Shown here in pieces: positions 27,534 to 36,173 of a DNA stretch of 64,000 nucleotides (its first letter is position 1; the number at the start of each line of letters is the position of its first letter). Where the stretch lies: positions 62,001 through 126,000 of the forward strand of contig NZ_JACESV010000006.1 of the NCBI RefSeq assembly GCF_013911645.1, given 5' to 3'. Source of the DNA: Allomuricauda sp. Its GTDB lineage: Bacteria > Bacteroidota > Bacteroidia > Flavobacteriales > Flavobacteriaceae. The notes below the pieces were generated by a model. That model was not told where the DNA came from. It ran no database searches and worked only from the letters and a program-made list of their open reading frames with translations. The translations under genes were made by a program, and so were the position numbers.

Positions 27534-28214
27534 TTACTTTATGCTATTGAAATGTTTTCGTTCTATTTTCCTTTGCCAAAAAATCAACATGGGAACACCG
27601 ATCAGGGATGGCAGTGCAAAGGCCAGGAAGGGATTCATGACATCGTACCGGGTAACAACCGTGGATAAAAAGGCCGTGAGGGTGGCAATATAGCCCCCCA
27701 TCATGTTTCCAATATGGGATAAATACCAATGATAAGCCTTCTTTGGCTTTATAATGAATGGGTGCAGGTTAACATAGGAAATCAATAGCCCGCCAATTCC
27801 AAAACCCATGGATAGCAGGGCACCACCCGAAAAGGGACCGTTCTTTGATAGATAATAAATACCCAAGCCAACAAAAACAAGGTTTGCAATCGTATTTACA
27901 ATCCCTGCAAACCAATCGAACCATTTTGGTCTTTGGCCTTTGTGGAGCTTTTTTAACCGAAGTATACGTACCCCACAAAAAACACTGTAGTAGCTTAGAA
28001 ATGCGATTAAAAACAGAAATCTATTGAATTTATAACTCGCTACCGCGATACCGGTCACAAAAACCATCGTCATTGCCAGAACATAAATCCTTCCCGATTT
28101 TAGGTGAACGGATTTTCCCTTTTCACTTGCAATGGCAACTCCGCCAGTGACCAAAGCAATGGCACCAACAGTAATGTGTAAATACAAAACAAAATCCATC
28201 AGGGGCGCTATCAT
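27534..28214 (-). CDS. DUF2306-like integral membrane protein
   Basis: A 226-aa protein with about seven hydrophobic helices, including LYLHITVGAIALVTGGVA and a LSHIGNMMGGYIATLTAF segment with the His typical of DUF2306-type proteins. The start at 28214 (MIAPLMDF) was chosen because a possible promoter (CATATTTG near 28232-28240) lies just upstream and would overlap the longer frame that opens at 28244. It is the first gene of the run with the aspartyl protease. The function is unknown. Confidence 0.68.
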   Translation of the reverse strand: MIAPLMDFVLYLHITVGAIALVTGGVAIASEKGKSVHLKSGRIYVLAMTMVFVTGIAVASYKFNRFLFLIAFLSYYSVFCGVRILRLKKLHKGQRPKWFDWFAGIVNTIANLVFVGLGIYYLSKNGPFSGGALLSMGFGIGGLLISYVNLHPFIIKPKKAYHWYLSHIGNMMGGYIATLTAFLSTVVTRYDVMNPFLAFALPSLIGVPMLIFWQRKIERKHFNSIK

Positions 28215-28324
28215 AAATTTGCAGATTTTACGCAAATATGACATCCAAGTTTAAGAATGGTGCAATGGTTTTAGGGGTATGGTAAGGTTGGGAAGTATAT
28301 GTTATGAATGGGAAGGTAATTTTC

Positions 28325-29212
28325 CTATTGAACCAAAAATGATTCAAGCGCTTTAATTTTTGTTCGAGATACATTAATGGTTTCATCACTGTTTGCAAGC
28401 TCTAAACTTAAACCTCTCGCATTACCATTTATGTTGGTGATGAAACTTTTATTAACGATAAATCTGTTGTGACATCTAAAAAAGTTTTCCTTGGGCAAAG
28501 AGGTCTCAATATTTTTTATCCTTTGCCGTATTACTTTTTTAGCAACATTATGTTTATTCTGATAGTGGACTTCGATATAATTCCCTTCAGATTTGATAAA
28601 CATGATATCCTCGAATTTTAGCTGTAGTTCGATATCGTTATTGTCCGATCTGAACAAGATTTTTTCTTCGCCTTTTGATTTCCCCTTTTTAATGATAGAG
28701 ATTTCCTTTTTTAATTTTTCGGACAGTTGGTTTGCTTTAAGGAATTGTCTCTTTTGATAATTTTTTTGCTCTATAAGAATAGAAACAACTATAGGAATAA
28801 TGCAAATCCCAAAGGTTATTTTCGCTGTTCTAAAGAACACGTTCAGAAATATTTTAGAGGGGTTTATACTATCGTATTGATACATCACTACGGCAATAAA
28901 GACGCATGATATGGTCAAAATGATCACTGATAGTACAAAAACATACAATAGGAACTCTTTGCCTATGGTCCAGGTGTCTTCGCTCATATGGCTTGGCAAC
29001 AGTTTTTTTAGGCCGATGATACCAAAATGAATTGAACCGGCTATAATTACGGATATCACCAGAGCAATGACAACCCTTTCAAGAAAGTCAATCGTTGAGA
29101 ATCCCAAAGGGGCCAAAAAAATAATTAATATAAATGTGATGATGGAAGGAACCCAAACACTATAGCGATTAAATATAAAGGGGTATGGCTTTTTTAAAAA
29201 CTCAGGTATCAT
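28325..29212 (-). CDS. Membrane-anchored LytTR-family transcription regulator
   Basis: The 295-aa protein has four N-terminal membrane helices (about 17-38, 45-67, 88-112, 128-150), a Lys-rich linker and a C-terminal LytTR DNA-binding domain (about 192-293) with IMFIKSEGNYIEVHY and ENFFRCHNRFIVNKSFI. LytTR domains bind short direct repeats and act as activators or repressors. It lies about 110 bp upstream of the hydrolase run on the same strand and is the natural candidate for its regulator. Confidence 0.85.
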   Translation of the reverse strand: MIPEFLKKPYPFIFNRYSVWVPSIITFILIIFLAPLGFSTIDFLERVVIALVISVIIAGSIHFGIIGLKKLLPSHMSEDTWTIGKEFLLYVFVLSVIILTISCVFIAVVMYQYDSINPSKIFLNVFFRTAKITFGICIIPIVVSILIEQKNYQKRQFLKANQLSEKLKKEISIIKKGKSKGEEKILFRSDNNDIELQLKFEDIMFIKSEGNYIEVHYQNKHNVAKKVIRQRIKNIETSLPKENFFRCHNRFIVNKSFITNINGNARGLSLELANSDETINVSRTKIKALESFLVQ

Positions 29213-29310
29213 AATGATTCAAAATTATCAATATAATTTTTATCGTTTCATCATTTACCTTTTCAGCTTTCTGAATTGTTCCCACCTGTATCGATCCCAA
29301 CTTTATAGGT

Positions 29311-29513
29311 TTACGTTTTCCCTTCAATCACTCCATCCTGAGTAGTTATCCGGGATTTCCGGACATGCAACCTTTCATCGGGTTCACCTTCTTTAAAAAT
29401 GGTTACCCCATTTGCCCATGTGTTAACCATACGGTATCTCGCTCAAATTGAACAGTAATTTGAGTGGAACCATCAATAGCTTGGTAAATCTCTATATGCT
29501 TATCCGTAAACAT
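29311..29513 (-). pseudogene. RhuM-family protein remnant
   Basis: From the ATG at 29513 the frame reads IEIYQAIDGSTQITVQFERDTVWLTHGQM, the N-terminal signature of RhuM/virulence-associated proteins, then stops. A second frame continues with TIFKEGEP and ITTQDGVIEGKT, which matches a later RhuM segment. The residues between, and the whole C-terminal domain, are missing. RhuM proteins are common passengers of mobile elements. Confidence 0.7.
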
Positions 29514-29607
29514 ATAGTTTTTAAAGGATACAATCAGCTTTAAATATTTTTTTTAAACACTATCAGTAGTAAGTTATCGTTTATTTGAACTTTTGTTGGA
29601 CATCTTT

Positions 29608-29817
29608 CTAATCACACTCTCCCATGGTGTAATCACCTATGTTATTACATAGCACAGTTGAAGGATTAGGGGTAAGTTACCCCATTACATCCACAAACCG
29701 GATTGAGCTGCAGTTTTCTTTTCCAAGTTCTTCACAGTCTTCTTTACCGCACCCAAAAGTCGAGATTACAAACAGAAAAAGAATTGTAATTGTTTTATGT
29801 AGTTTAAAGATTTTCAT
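29608..29817 (-). pseudogene. Small Cys-rich lipoprotein interrupted by TAA
   Basis: The ATG at 29817 opens a lipoprotein leader (FLFVISTFGC) followed by GKEDCEELGKENCSS and a TAA at 29677. The same frame is open beyond it for 22 codons (LTPNPSTVL ... GDYTMGECD) to a TAG at 29608. Either the protein ends at 46 aa or one nonsense codon has truncated a 69-aa lipoprotein. No family is recognised. Confidence 0.35.
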
Positions 29818-29940
29818 TTATAATCTTTAAGTGTATTCTAATTCATAAATTGGTCTTCATCAATGTCCATCGAACCCTTATAAGCTATAATCAATCCATC
29901 TATTTACTGTTACTTGGAAGGGTCTATTGACATGAGCCAG

Positions 29941-30321
29941 CTAGTTTTCAATGAGATTAATTCGTGTGAACTCAAAAAACTGAGCGCATATGTTCTCGGT
30001 TTCAAAGGTCTCGAAAGCATAGCCATCAAACACAACCCTGTTTCCATCTTTTTTCAATTTCTCGGGGAAGTTACAGGCCCACAAAAGCCCGATGGTCAAA
30101 CCCTCAATCTCACCATCATACGCTATAACATATATAGAGTTACAAGCCAAGGGCTTGCCCGAATCGGGAGCTATTACAGTGCCAGTACTATTGGAAACGG
30201 TCGTTGTCACCCTTCTGTCTTCCTCTTGAAAACACGTTGGTCGTATATCATCATCACTGGAACATGCATAAAAACCGCCAAAAATAAATACAACCAAAAA
30301 GACCAGTCGTATAGTAAACAT
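29941..30321 (-). CDS. Hypothetical lipoprotein
   Basis: The 126-aa protein has a lipobox leader (FGGFYACSSDDD, Cys20) followed by the acidic SSDDD motif, which in Bacteroidota usually sends lipoproteins to the outer membrane or cell surface. The mature domain has three more Cys (ACNS, WACNF, ICAQF) and is probably a small disulfide-stabilised beta protein. No family is recognised. The 300 bp between this gene and the coupling-protein gene (30322-30621) hold no supported feature. Confidence 0.65.
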   Translation of the reverse strand: MFTIRLVFLVVFIFGGFYACSSDDDIRPTCFQEEDRRVTTTVSNSTGTVIAPDSGKPLACNSIYVIAYDGEIEGLTIGLLWACNFPEKLKKDGNRVVFDGYAFETFETENICAQFFEFTRINLIEN

Positions 30322-30621
30322 AGCTCAAGAATTTATCTAATTGTAAGCATTTAACAAGATTATGGGTCAATCGCCAAAATAGTCCCCGAAAAAAAATCCA
30401 TCAAGAAAAGAAACGGTTTTTCCATACCCTGTTTCCATTCAAATTTCTGTCCACACCGGTATTCCATTTACCTTGTATCGATGCAATTCCACTAGACGAG
30501 TAATCTTCTTCTATAAAACTATAAGCCCAATCTTACTCCTGATAAAGGATGGTTAAAAAACTCGCTTAATGGAAACAATTTTAATGTAATTCGAGTTAAA
30601 ATCAAAATTTTTTTATTGTTG

Positions 30622-32211
30622 TTATATCAGTTTCATTGACTGTACCTCGCTATGAATTCGGTCAAAGTTCGACTTTAATTCTTGAGGTGTTTTTGGCATC
30701 GGTTCAGGTAGGCTTTGTACCATCCTAGGCTTTTTAAAGCATACTTTTTTATCCTTGCCATCAAAAAACACCACAAATTCCCCCTGCCTCAATCCATAGA
30801 AAGCATCTGCTCGTGTCTTGGCCACTTCCCGTTCACTTTGCGTCACCCGGGTATCGAAATTAAGGTTATAGCCTTTGTTCACGCTCTTGGACTGCTTTTT
30901 TACGATTTCAAAGAAGCGTTCATAGTATTTAGCGGTATCCGGGTCATTGGCCTTGCCAAAAAATTGGTAGGACAGATTGCTCAATATGGCCTTACTGGCC
31001 TTGTCCCCGTATAGCATATCATTTTGGATCTTGTCCTGGAGCACATAGACCGTTGCTATATCATAGCTCCGCAGTGTGGCCGGTATCCGATGCATATTTA
31101 ATAGACGTATAGTGGAAGCCTCTTCGATAATAAAAAAAGAGGTCAATCGGTTCCGCTCGCTCATCTGTTTGGAAATAGTATGAATGACTGTGGCTATCAC
31201 GGGAGACAGGGAGGTTTCTGTTTTTGGGTTGTTCACTATGGAAATGACCGAGGGGTTTTGGGGATTATTGATATCCAGAGGGACCTCATCCGCAGAGAGC
31301 GCCATAAATATTTTCCGGGTACTGATTTTTTTAAAGGCATTGGCCAGGGTACTTTTCACCCCTGCGGTCTGCCTATCGGAATCGACCCCGCTTATAAAGG
31401 CGTCGGCCATGGCCTTGGAAGTCAGGTCGGCACTTAAGAAACGTATCAACTGCTCCGTATCGAGGTGTTGGTAGAGTGCAATCATATGGGGAATGGTACA
31501 ATAGTCCTCAAAGTCCTCCTTCAAGCGCCAGATCAACCCTCCTATCAATCCCTCCACCGCATCCTGAAAGAATTTGGAAGTACCGCTGCTACCACTTTCC
31601 TTGAGCTCCAGAAGGTTTTCCAGAAGGACGCGGGAGATTTCATGGACACTTTCCTCATCGGGCAAATAACGGGGCGCAATGGGATTGACCCGATGGTAAA
31701 TGGGGTCAAAGGAAACGATATGGAATTTCCGATCGGTGCCCTTAAACAACGGATAGGCCATCTCGGTAATCTCAAAATTCTTGTAATCGTGCATCACTCC
31801 ACAAAAGCGATGGGCCGCAAAATGTTGAAAGAGGTTGTGGACGATGCTTTCGGTCTTTCCGCTGCCCGCTGCCCCGATAATGGAAATACCCCTTCGGATA
31901 TTGGACAGTACCAACTTGGTTCCCTTCGTCTGCAACACCAATCGATATTTTTTATCAAGGGTATTGGCTTCCTTGTTTGGGATGAAAACATAACATAGCA
32001 AATTGATAAACGCCCAAGGCAACAATAGGTAGAGCATTACCCTTAGGAAAACGTTCATTTCCAATAGAAAGAAAAGAGCTGTCACCACTCCAAGGACCAA
32101 CAGCCAAGACCCGATAAACCCATAACGGAAGTACTTGACCAAAAGAAAAGAGATCAAGCTTCCCAATGGAAGCACCAGCAAAACCATATGTATAATGGAA
32201 GCAGTCAACAT
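30622..32211 (-). CDS. TraG/VirD4-like coupling protein of mobilization module (BfmC-type)
   Basis: A type IV coupling ATPase that links relaxase-DNA to a secretion channel. Two or three N-terminal helices (about 5-80) precede a Walker A motif GAAGSGKTES at 113-122 and a Walker B-like FFIIEEAST. The 529-aa form starts at 32211 directly after the relaxase stop; a 15-codon longer frame from 32256 would overlap the relaxase end. The gene order BfmA, relaxase, coupling protein is the standard mobilization cassette of Flavobacteria elements. No mating-pair (Tra) genes are present, so it must use a helper's channel. Confidence 0.85.
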   Translation of the reverse strand: MLTASIIHMVLLVLPLGSLISFLLVKYFRYGFIGSWLLVLGVVTALFFLLEMNVFLRVMLYLLLPWAFINLLCYVFIPNKEANTLDKKYRLVLQTKGTKLVLSNIRRGISIIGAAGSGKTESIVHNLFQHFAAHRFCGVMHDYKNFEITEMAYPLFKGTDRKFHIVSFDPIYHRVNPIAPRYLPDEESVHEISRVLLENLLELKESGSSGTSKFFQDAVEGLIGGLIWRLKEDFEDYCTIPHMIALYQHLDTEQLIRFLSADLTSKAMADAFISGVDSDRQTAGVKSTLANAFKKISTRKIFMALSADEVPLDINNPQNPSVISIVNNPKTETSLSPVIATVIHTISKQMSERNRLTSFFIIEEASTIRLLNMHRIPATLRSYDIATVYVLQDKIQNDMLYGDKASKAILSNLSYQFFGKANDPDTAKYYERFFEIVKKQSKSVNKGYNLNFDTRVTQSEREVAKTRADAFYGLRQGEFVVFFDGKDKKVCFKKPRMVQSLPEPMPKTPQELKSNFDRIHSEVQSMKLI

Positions 32212-32215
32212 CCTC

Positions 32216-33250
32216 TTAGATTTCAATGCCCCCTGATCGGATGGCCCGTTCGACACCTTGTTTGAGCTTCATCAGGGTCTTATAGGCCAACTGCACCTTG
32301 TTGGTTGGGATGTTGGGGATGGTTACTCCCCCTTTGCGCAATAGTTTTAGGGCCAGTTCCTTTTCGTTGTTGGGCAATCCCATCAAAAGGGTCACAAACT
32401 TTTTGGGATCCTGTCGGTATAGCTTTTTCGTACCATATTTTTCCATGAAGTTTCGGTCATAGGCGAACATGCGGTCAAAGGTCTTTTCCGCAGCTTGGTA
32501 GAATTGATCACGGTGGAAGCCCTGTTTGACCTTTTTGCCGTGGAGGATGGTTTCGGAGGCCTTGAACTTGCTCCCCGGGGACAGGCTGTAGGTATTGGTC
32601 ACATCCTTTCGGCTGACGATGATATGGATATGGGACTGTGCCCCTTCCTTTTTCATCCCTTCTACAATCATTTGGCCGTTGATCTTATGGGGAGCCTCTT
32701 GGGTCAAGCGATGGATTTCCTGTTGAATGGTCTTTGGGTTGCCTTGTAGTGCACCCCGTTCCACCTTGGCCAGGTCATTACGAAGTTTGGCGATCTGTTT
32801 GCGGTACGGGGCATTTTCCTGCACCTGTTTTTCAAAGCCCCGAAAGCTGCGTTCGTGTTCGATTTTCGCGTAATATTTGATGTCATCGACAGTGACCGTT
32901 CTATCCCGATAAAAGGAAGCGGCATAATCCTTCATGATTTCCCGGGTGTATTTTCGCAGCGCTTTTGCATCATTGCTGATCTGTTTGAGTTCCCGTTGGC
33001 TTGGACTTACCACAAGGGAATAGAACTTGGGTTCGTGCTTCTTGAGTTTGGCGGTATTGCCATCGATTTCCGATATGACCTTTTCTGGTGGTATAGCATT
33101 TTCGGTTTGGTCAAAAAAGGTCTCCTGCGCCCCTGGTTCCACCTCTAGGTTTTCTTTCTCCAAATAGGCCACATAGTCCTTTACGCTACCGTGATAGGTC
33201 TCAAAGCCTTTTCCGATTTTCTGTGCCGTGATAGTGATGTACATGGTCAT
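32216..33250 (-). CDS. Relaxase, DUF5712/MobB-like
   Basis: The enzyme nicks the transfer origin and leads the strand into the recipient. The 344-aa protein has an N-terminal KDYVAYLEKEN region and a HUH-type SHIHIIVSRKD motif with His207 and His209. Tyrosines at about 19, 28, 77 and 110-127 are candidates for the nicking residue. DUF5712 is the usual annotation of such Flavobacteria relaxases. Its start ATG overlaps the BfmA stop (ATGA), so the two are translationally coupled. Confidence 0.82.
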   Translation of the reverse strand: MTMYITITAQKIGKGFETYHGSVKDYVAYLEKENLEVEPGAQETFFDQTENAIPPEKVISEIDGNTAKLKKHEPKFYSLVVSPSQRELKQISNDAKALRKYTREIMKDYAASFYRDRTVTVDDIKYYAKIEHERSFRGFEKQVQENAPYRKQIAKLRNDLAKVERGALQGNPKTIQQEIHRLTQEAPHKINGQMIVEGMKKEGAQSHIHIIVSRKDVTNTYSLSPGSKFKASETILHGKKVKQGFHRDQFYQAAEKTFDRMFAYDRNFMEKYGTKKLYRQDPKKFVTLLMGLPNNEKELALKLLRKGGVTIPNIPTNKVQLAYKTLMKLKQGVERAIRSGGIEI

Positions 33251-33810
33251 AGATTTTTAAGGGTTCGTTTATAGTTTTCCAGTTCCCCTTCGGTGATGTC
33301 CAAACGGAGATAGGGTTTTCCAAAAGCGGGTTTTATTAGGGTTGTGTTTTCGATGAGATACTGGCTTTCCCTTTGGAGCATTTTCAATTTGTCCTGGAGG
33401 TGCTCGTAGCGGATTTTGGGAACGCTTATCTCAATTGGGGTTTCCTGTTTAGAGGAAGGTGGTTCCACCCGTGGTTTTTCCTGCTTGACCTTTTGTTCGA
33501 GCAGGGCTTCCAGAATGGCATTGGTGGGCTTGGTCTGTGTGATCTCGATATCCCGGATAATGGCGATGGATGCCTCGGTACGTTTGATGGAAGTCTCTGT
33601 AAGTTTTTGGTTTTTGATGATTTCCTGCAAGACACTTTGATCCATGCGGTCCGTAGGAACAAAGCCATGCCACTCAAAAAAGTCCATGACAGCTATAAGC
33701 GTTTCCGTGTGGGATTTTGCCGTTTTTTTAGAGAAACTGCGGAACCTTGTGGCCACCGCACTTTTAATATTGATGGCCGAAAATCGATATGTTTTTCTGT
33801 TCCGTTTCAT
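33247..33810 (-). CDS. BfmA/BtgA-family mobilization protein
   Basis: The 187-aa protein is the first gene of the mobilization operon. The N-terminus (INIKSAVATRFRSFSKKTAKSHTETL, about 12-40) is ribbon-helix-helix-like and is expected to bind the transfer origin. It is followed by a coiled-coil-like linker and a C-terminal helix pair. BfmA/BtgA proteins act as relaxosome accessory factors. The candidate oriT lies 130-190 bp upstream. Confidence 0.82.
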   Translation of the reverse strand: MKRNRKTYRFSAINIKSAVATRFRSFSKKTAKSHTETLIAVMDFFEWHGFVPTDRMDQSVLQEIIKNQKLTETSIKRTEASIAIIRDIEITQTKPTNAILEALLEQKVKQEKPRVEPPSSKQETPIEISVPKIRYEHLQDKLKMLQRESQYLIENTTLIKPAFGKPYLRLDITEGELENYKRTLKNL

Positions 33811-33941
33811 GTTTTACAGCAACTTTTTTCAATCTTTTCAAGGGTTTCAAGAGGGTTTACAGCAAACAAGGGATGTCGAATACATCATCCCATCCTTGAA
33901 TCCTCCAGTATCTATGGGCTTTGCGGAGCAAATGGGACTTG

Positions 33942-34000
33942 TAGCACCGCCTTGGCGTGCTACCCTCTCGCTATTCCGTTTCCCCGCGCGCTCGGGGAAA
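33942..34000. other. Candidate origin of transfer (oriT)
   Basis: Two adjacent hairpins lie in the non-coding stretch directly upstream of the mobilization operon: TAGCACCGCC/GGCGTGCTA at 33942-33962 and the perfect TTTCCCCG-cgcgct-CGGGGAAA at 33979-34000. They are G+C-rich against an A+T-rich background. Inverted repeats close to the first mob gene are the usual form of oriT in mobilizable Bacteroidota elements. The surrounding spacer 33811-34183 has no supported gene. Confidence 0.45.
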
Positions 34001-34183
34001 TCGCCCTACCTATCCCAAGGTATAGGCCTTGACAGCTAAGGAAACACCAATACGGAATTTTAAGAGGTTGAAGAGGCTGGTTTTGGAAAAAATTCAAGGA
34101 AAGCGTCCAAGGGCTGTATATTTTCAATGAAAAAGGGAACCTATGTAGTTCCCTTTGCTAAAATAGTGGTGCGGCTCTTTTAG

Positions 34184-34633
34184 CTACAACAGCCCTTGAT
34201 CGGCAAAACTGAAGTAGTCCCCATTGGGGGCGATGATGATATGATCGAGGACCTTGACATCGAAGAGCTGGGCGGCTTTTTGAATCTTTTGGGTAATGTC
34301 CCGATCCGGTTGGCTGGCCTGCAGTTTCCCACTGGGGTGGTTATGGGCCAGCAGGATTCCTACGGAAAGGGTCTTGAGCACTACGGCAAAGAGGATCCGC
34401 AGATCCACCAAAGTTCCCGTGATCCCGCCCTGTGAGATTTGGTAGATGCCCTTGACCTTGTTGCTATTGTTGAGCAGGACGATCTTAAAGGATTCGTGTA
34501 CGGCGATTGTATCGGTATTCCATGTTTGGTAAAGCAGTTCCGCAGCATCCTTGGAGGATTTTATCTGTTTCCAAAAGGGGGCGGGGATGCGTTCTTTGTA
34601 TCGGATATGGATTTCATTGACTTGTGTTCCCAT
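34184..34633 (-). CDS. RadC-type JAB domain protein
   Basis: The 149-aa protein consists almost only of the JAB/MPN metalloprotease-like domain: HNHPSG with His97 and His99 and Asp110 ten residues on complete the JAMM motif. The N-terminal helix-hairpin-helix half of chromosomal RadC is absent. Short RadC proteins are typical of mobile elements; their role is unresolved. It lies 81 bp downstream of ssb on the same strand. Confidence 0.85.
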   Translation of the reverse strand: MGTQVNEIHIRYKERIPAPFWKQIKSSKDAAELLYQTWNTDTIAVHESFKIVLLNNSNKVKGIYQISQGGITGTLVDLRILFAVVLKTLSVGILLAHNHPSGKLQASQPDRDITQKIQKAAQLFDVKVLDHIIIAPNGDYFSFADQGLL

Positions 34634-34714
34634 GATGATGGTATTAGGGTGATAAAAAAAGAGGGCGGAACTGGGTTGATTGCCCCACCCTCTTAAGGCA
34701 TCGACCTGACCGCA

Positions 34715-35140
34715 TTAGGCGGTCTTGGCCGTTTTGGAGCTCTTGGCCTTGGCAGGCGTTTTAGGCGTATTTCCCTTTTGGGGAGTTGGCTCGGCTTCTT
34801 GGGATTCCTTGCCTCCCAAGAGCAGGATCTCGGTGGCCACGATCTCGGTCACATAGACCTTGACATCCATCTCATTGGTATAGCTTCGGGAGACCAATTT
34901 CCCCTCGATGGCAATTTCCTTCCCTTTGTGGGCGTACTGTTCGATGACCTCCGCCCTTTTGTCCCAGGCCACCACGTTGTGCCACTGGGTGGATTGTACC
35001 TTTTCCCCTTGGGCGTTCTTGTAATACTCGTTGGTGGCCATGGCAAAGCGTACGGTCTTGCTACCGCTTTCCAGTACGGCCACTTTGGGATCGTTTCCGA
35101 TGTTCCCGATCAATTGGACTTTGTTTCTCAATGTACTCAT
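34715..35140 (-). CDS. ssb: Single-stranded DNA-binding protein, element-encoded
   Basis: The 141-aa OB-fold protein begins MSTLRNKVQLIGNIGNDPKV and has FAMATNEYYKNAQGEKVQSTQWHNVVAW and GKEIAIEGKLVSRSYT, all standard SSB blocks. The C-terminal tail is Lys/Thr/Pro-rich and ends KSSKTAKTA instead of the acidic DDDIPF-type tip used to recruit host partners. Together with the JAB and mob genes this marks it as the mobile element's own SSB. Confidence 0.9.
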   Translation of the reverse strand: MSTLRNKVQLIGNIGNDPKVAVLESGSKTVRFAMATNEYYKNAQGEKVQSTQWHNVVAWDKRAEVIEQYAHKGKEIAIEGKLVSRSYTNEMDVKVYVTEIVATEILLLGGKESQEAEPTPQKGNTPKTPAKAKSSKTAKTA

Positions 35141-35151
35141 GATTAAAAAAT

Positions 35152-35319
35152 TTAAAGATTAGAATTATATGAAGCCCTATCCGTCAGGGCGTTGAAAACT
35201 GATTTACTTATTATATCCAGAGCGTTTTCCTTTTTGTTCGTTTTTAACTTTTGAAGTGCTCCCGTTTTATTGTTTTCGTATGATTTCATCGTTCTTGGTT
35301 TAAATGATTTACTTCCCAT
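35152..35319 (-). CDS. Small Lys-rich hypothetical protein
   Basis: A 55-codon frame (MGSKSFKPRTMKSYENNKTGALQ...) ends 11 bp before the ssb start on the same strand. It is basic, without a signal peptide or membrane helix. A second Met at codon 11 could be the true start. It is the kind of small gene often found upstream of ssb in mobile elements, but no family is recognised. Confidence 0.35.
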   Translation of the reverse strand: MGSKSFKPRTMKSYENNKTGALQKLKTNKKENALDIISKSVFNALTDRASYNSNL

Positions 35320-36173
35320 AGGGCCGTCACGTATCCTTTTTGTTGCTGATCGTGGTACAACCTCCAGGCTTGTACAAGGGCGTATAAAAAGCGAAGCGGC
35401 TTTATGCCGCCCGCAAGGCTGGATGTTGTTGTTTTGCCGTCAAAAAGGAAGCACGGACGGCTTGGGCAAGGGAATCAAGAACGGGAAATGCGAAAGGAAT
35501 GGGAGCCACGGAAAAAACAATGGAAATACACGGAATTTAATGCTTATTCCCAACAACAAACACAGCGAAGATTTGATAGAAATGAGACCTATTGGGATGT
35601 ATGTACCCCAAACACCCTTTAGCCATTAAGTAGGGTATCAAGTGGGCATTGGGCTAAGGAGTGTGGAATATGAGGGTAGATTTTCAATAGCACGAACCTA
35701 AAAATGTACTACTCTAGCATCTGTAATGGTAATAAAAGCCATCAAAGTCAAATTTGGACAACCTTTATCTGAGCAGAACGATTTAGAAAAAGGTATCCTT
35801 CCTTTTAAAGTTTTTAGATGCATTTCACGATTTAAAAACCCTCCCTTTTCATATTATCATATCGCGTTGGAAATAGATCAATATGATTCAGGAAAGATCG
35901 AAAAAATGGTATTACATACGGAAGCTACCTTTGATTATTTGGTTTACAGACCATTTTTTCAGCTACCGATACCGAGCCTCAGTTTAATTCGAGGGAGCAC
36001 TTTAATTATTAATGATACAATGAACATGATATGAGAAAAAGATAAGGCAGTCTAAGCCGTAAGGTAATTATATGAAGACTTCGAAAGTAAAAAATATTCT
36101 TTTACCATTTATGTTGCCCAACCATACTCGGACAATTAATATTTGGTCCCGTTCTGATAAGTTCAAATCGTTT
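35320..36173. other. Spacer at the probable right end of the mobile element
   Basis: About 850 bp with no convincing gene. Two short plus-strand frames exist. One at 35404-35622 ends with KEWEPRKKQWKYTEFNAYSQQQ, which has protein-like composition and may be the tail of a lost gene. The other, at 35726-36034 (102 codons), has no family and no ribosome-binding site. No copy of the tmRNA 3' end was seen. Confidence 0.35.

Larger units (their letters stand above)
16002..35320. mobile_element. Putative integrative mobilizable element at ssrA (limits approximate)
   Basis: The left end is placed at the tmRNA 3' end because a tyrosine integrase starts 240 bp beyond it, a very common insertion arrangement. 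The right end is placed after the BfmA/relaxase/TraG-like, JAB and SSB module because those are mobile-element genes and the following genes are not. Reading by eye I did not find a second copy of the tmRNA 3' end (TTCGAATCCCTCCGG) that would mark attR, so the right limit is an estimate. The integrase is damaged, so the element is probably immobile by itself. Confidence 0.55.

Noticed and set aside
16002-35320. A phage-defence island interpretation of the element
   Set aside because: Apart from the Fic, RhuM and AbiEii-type genes, which also occur outside defence, no restriction, CRISPR, CBASS, retron or similar set is present.
35726-36034. 102-codon plus-strand open frame
   Set aside because: No recognised family or ribosome-binding site, and it lies at the eroded end of the mobile region; it could be chance.
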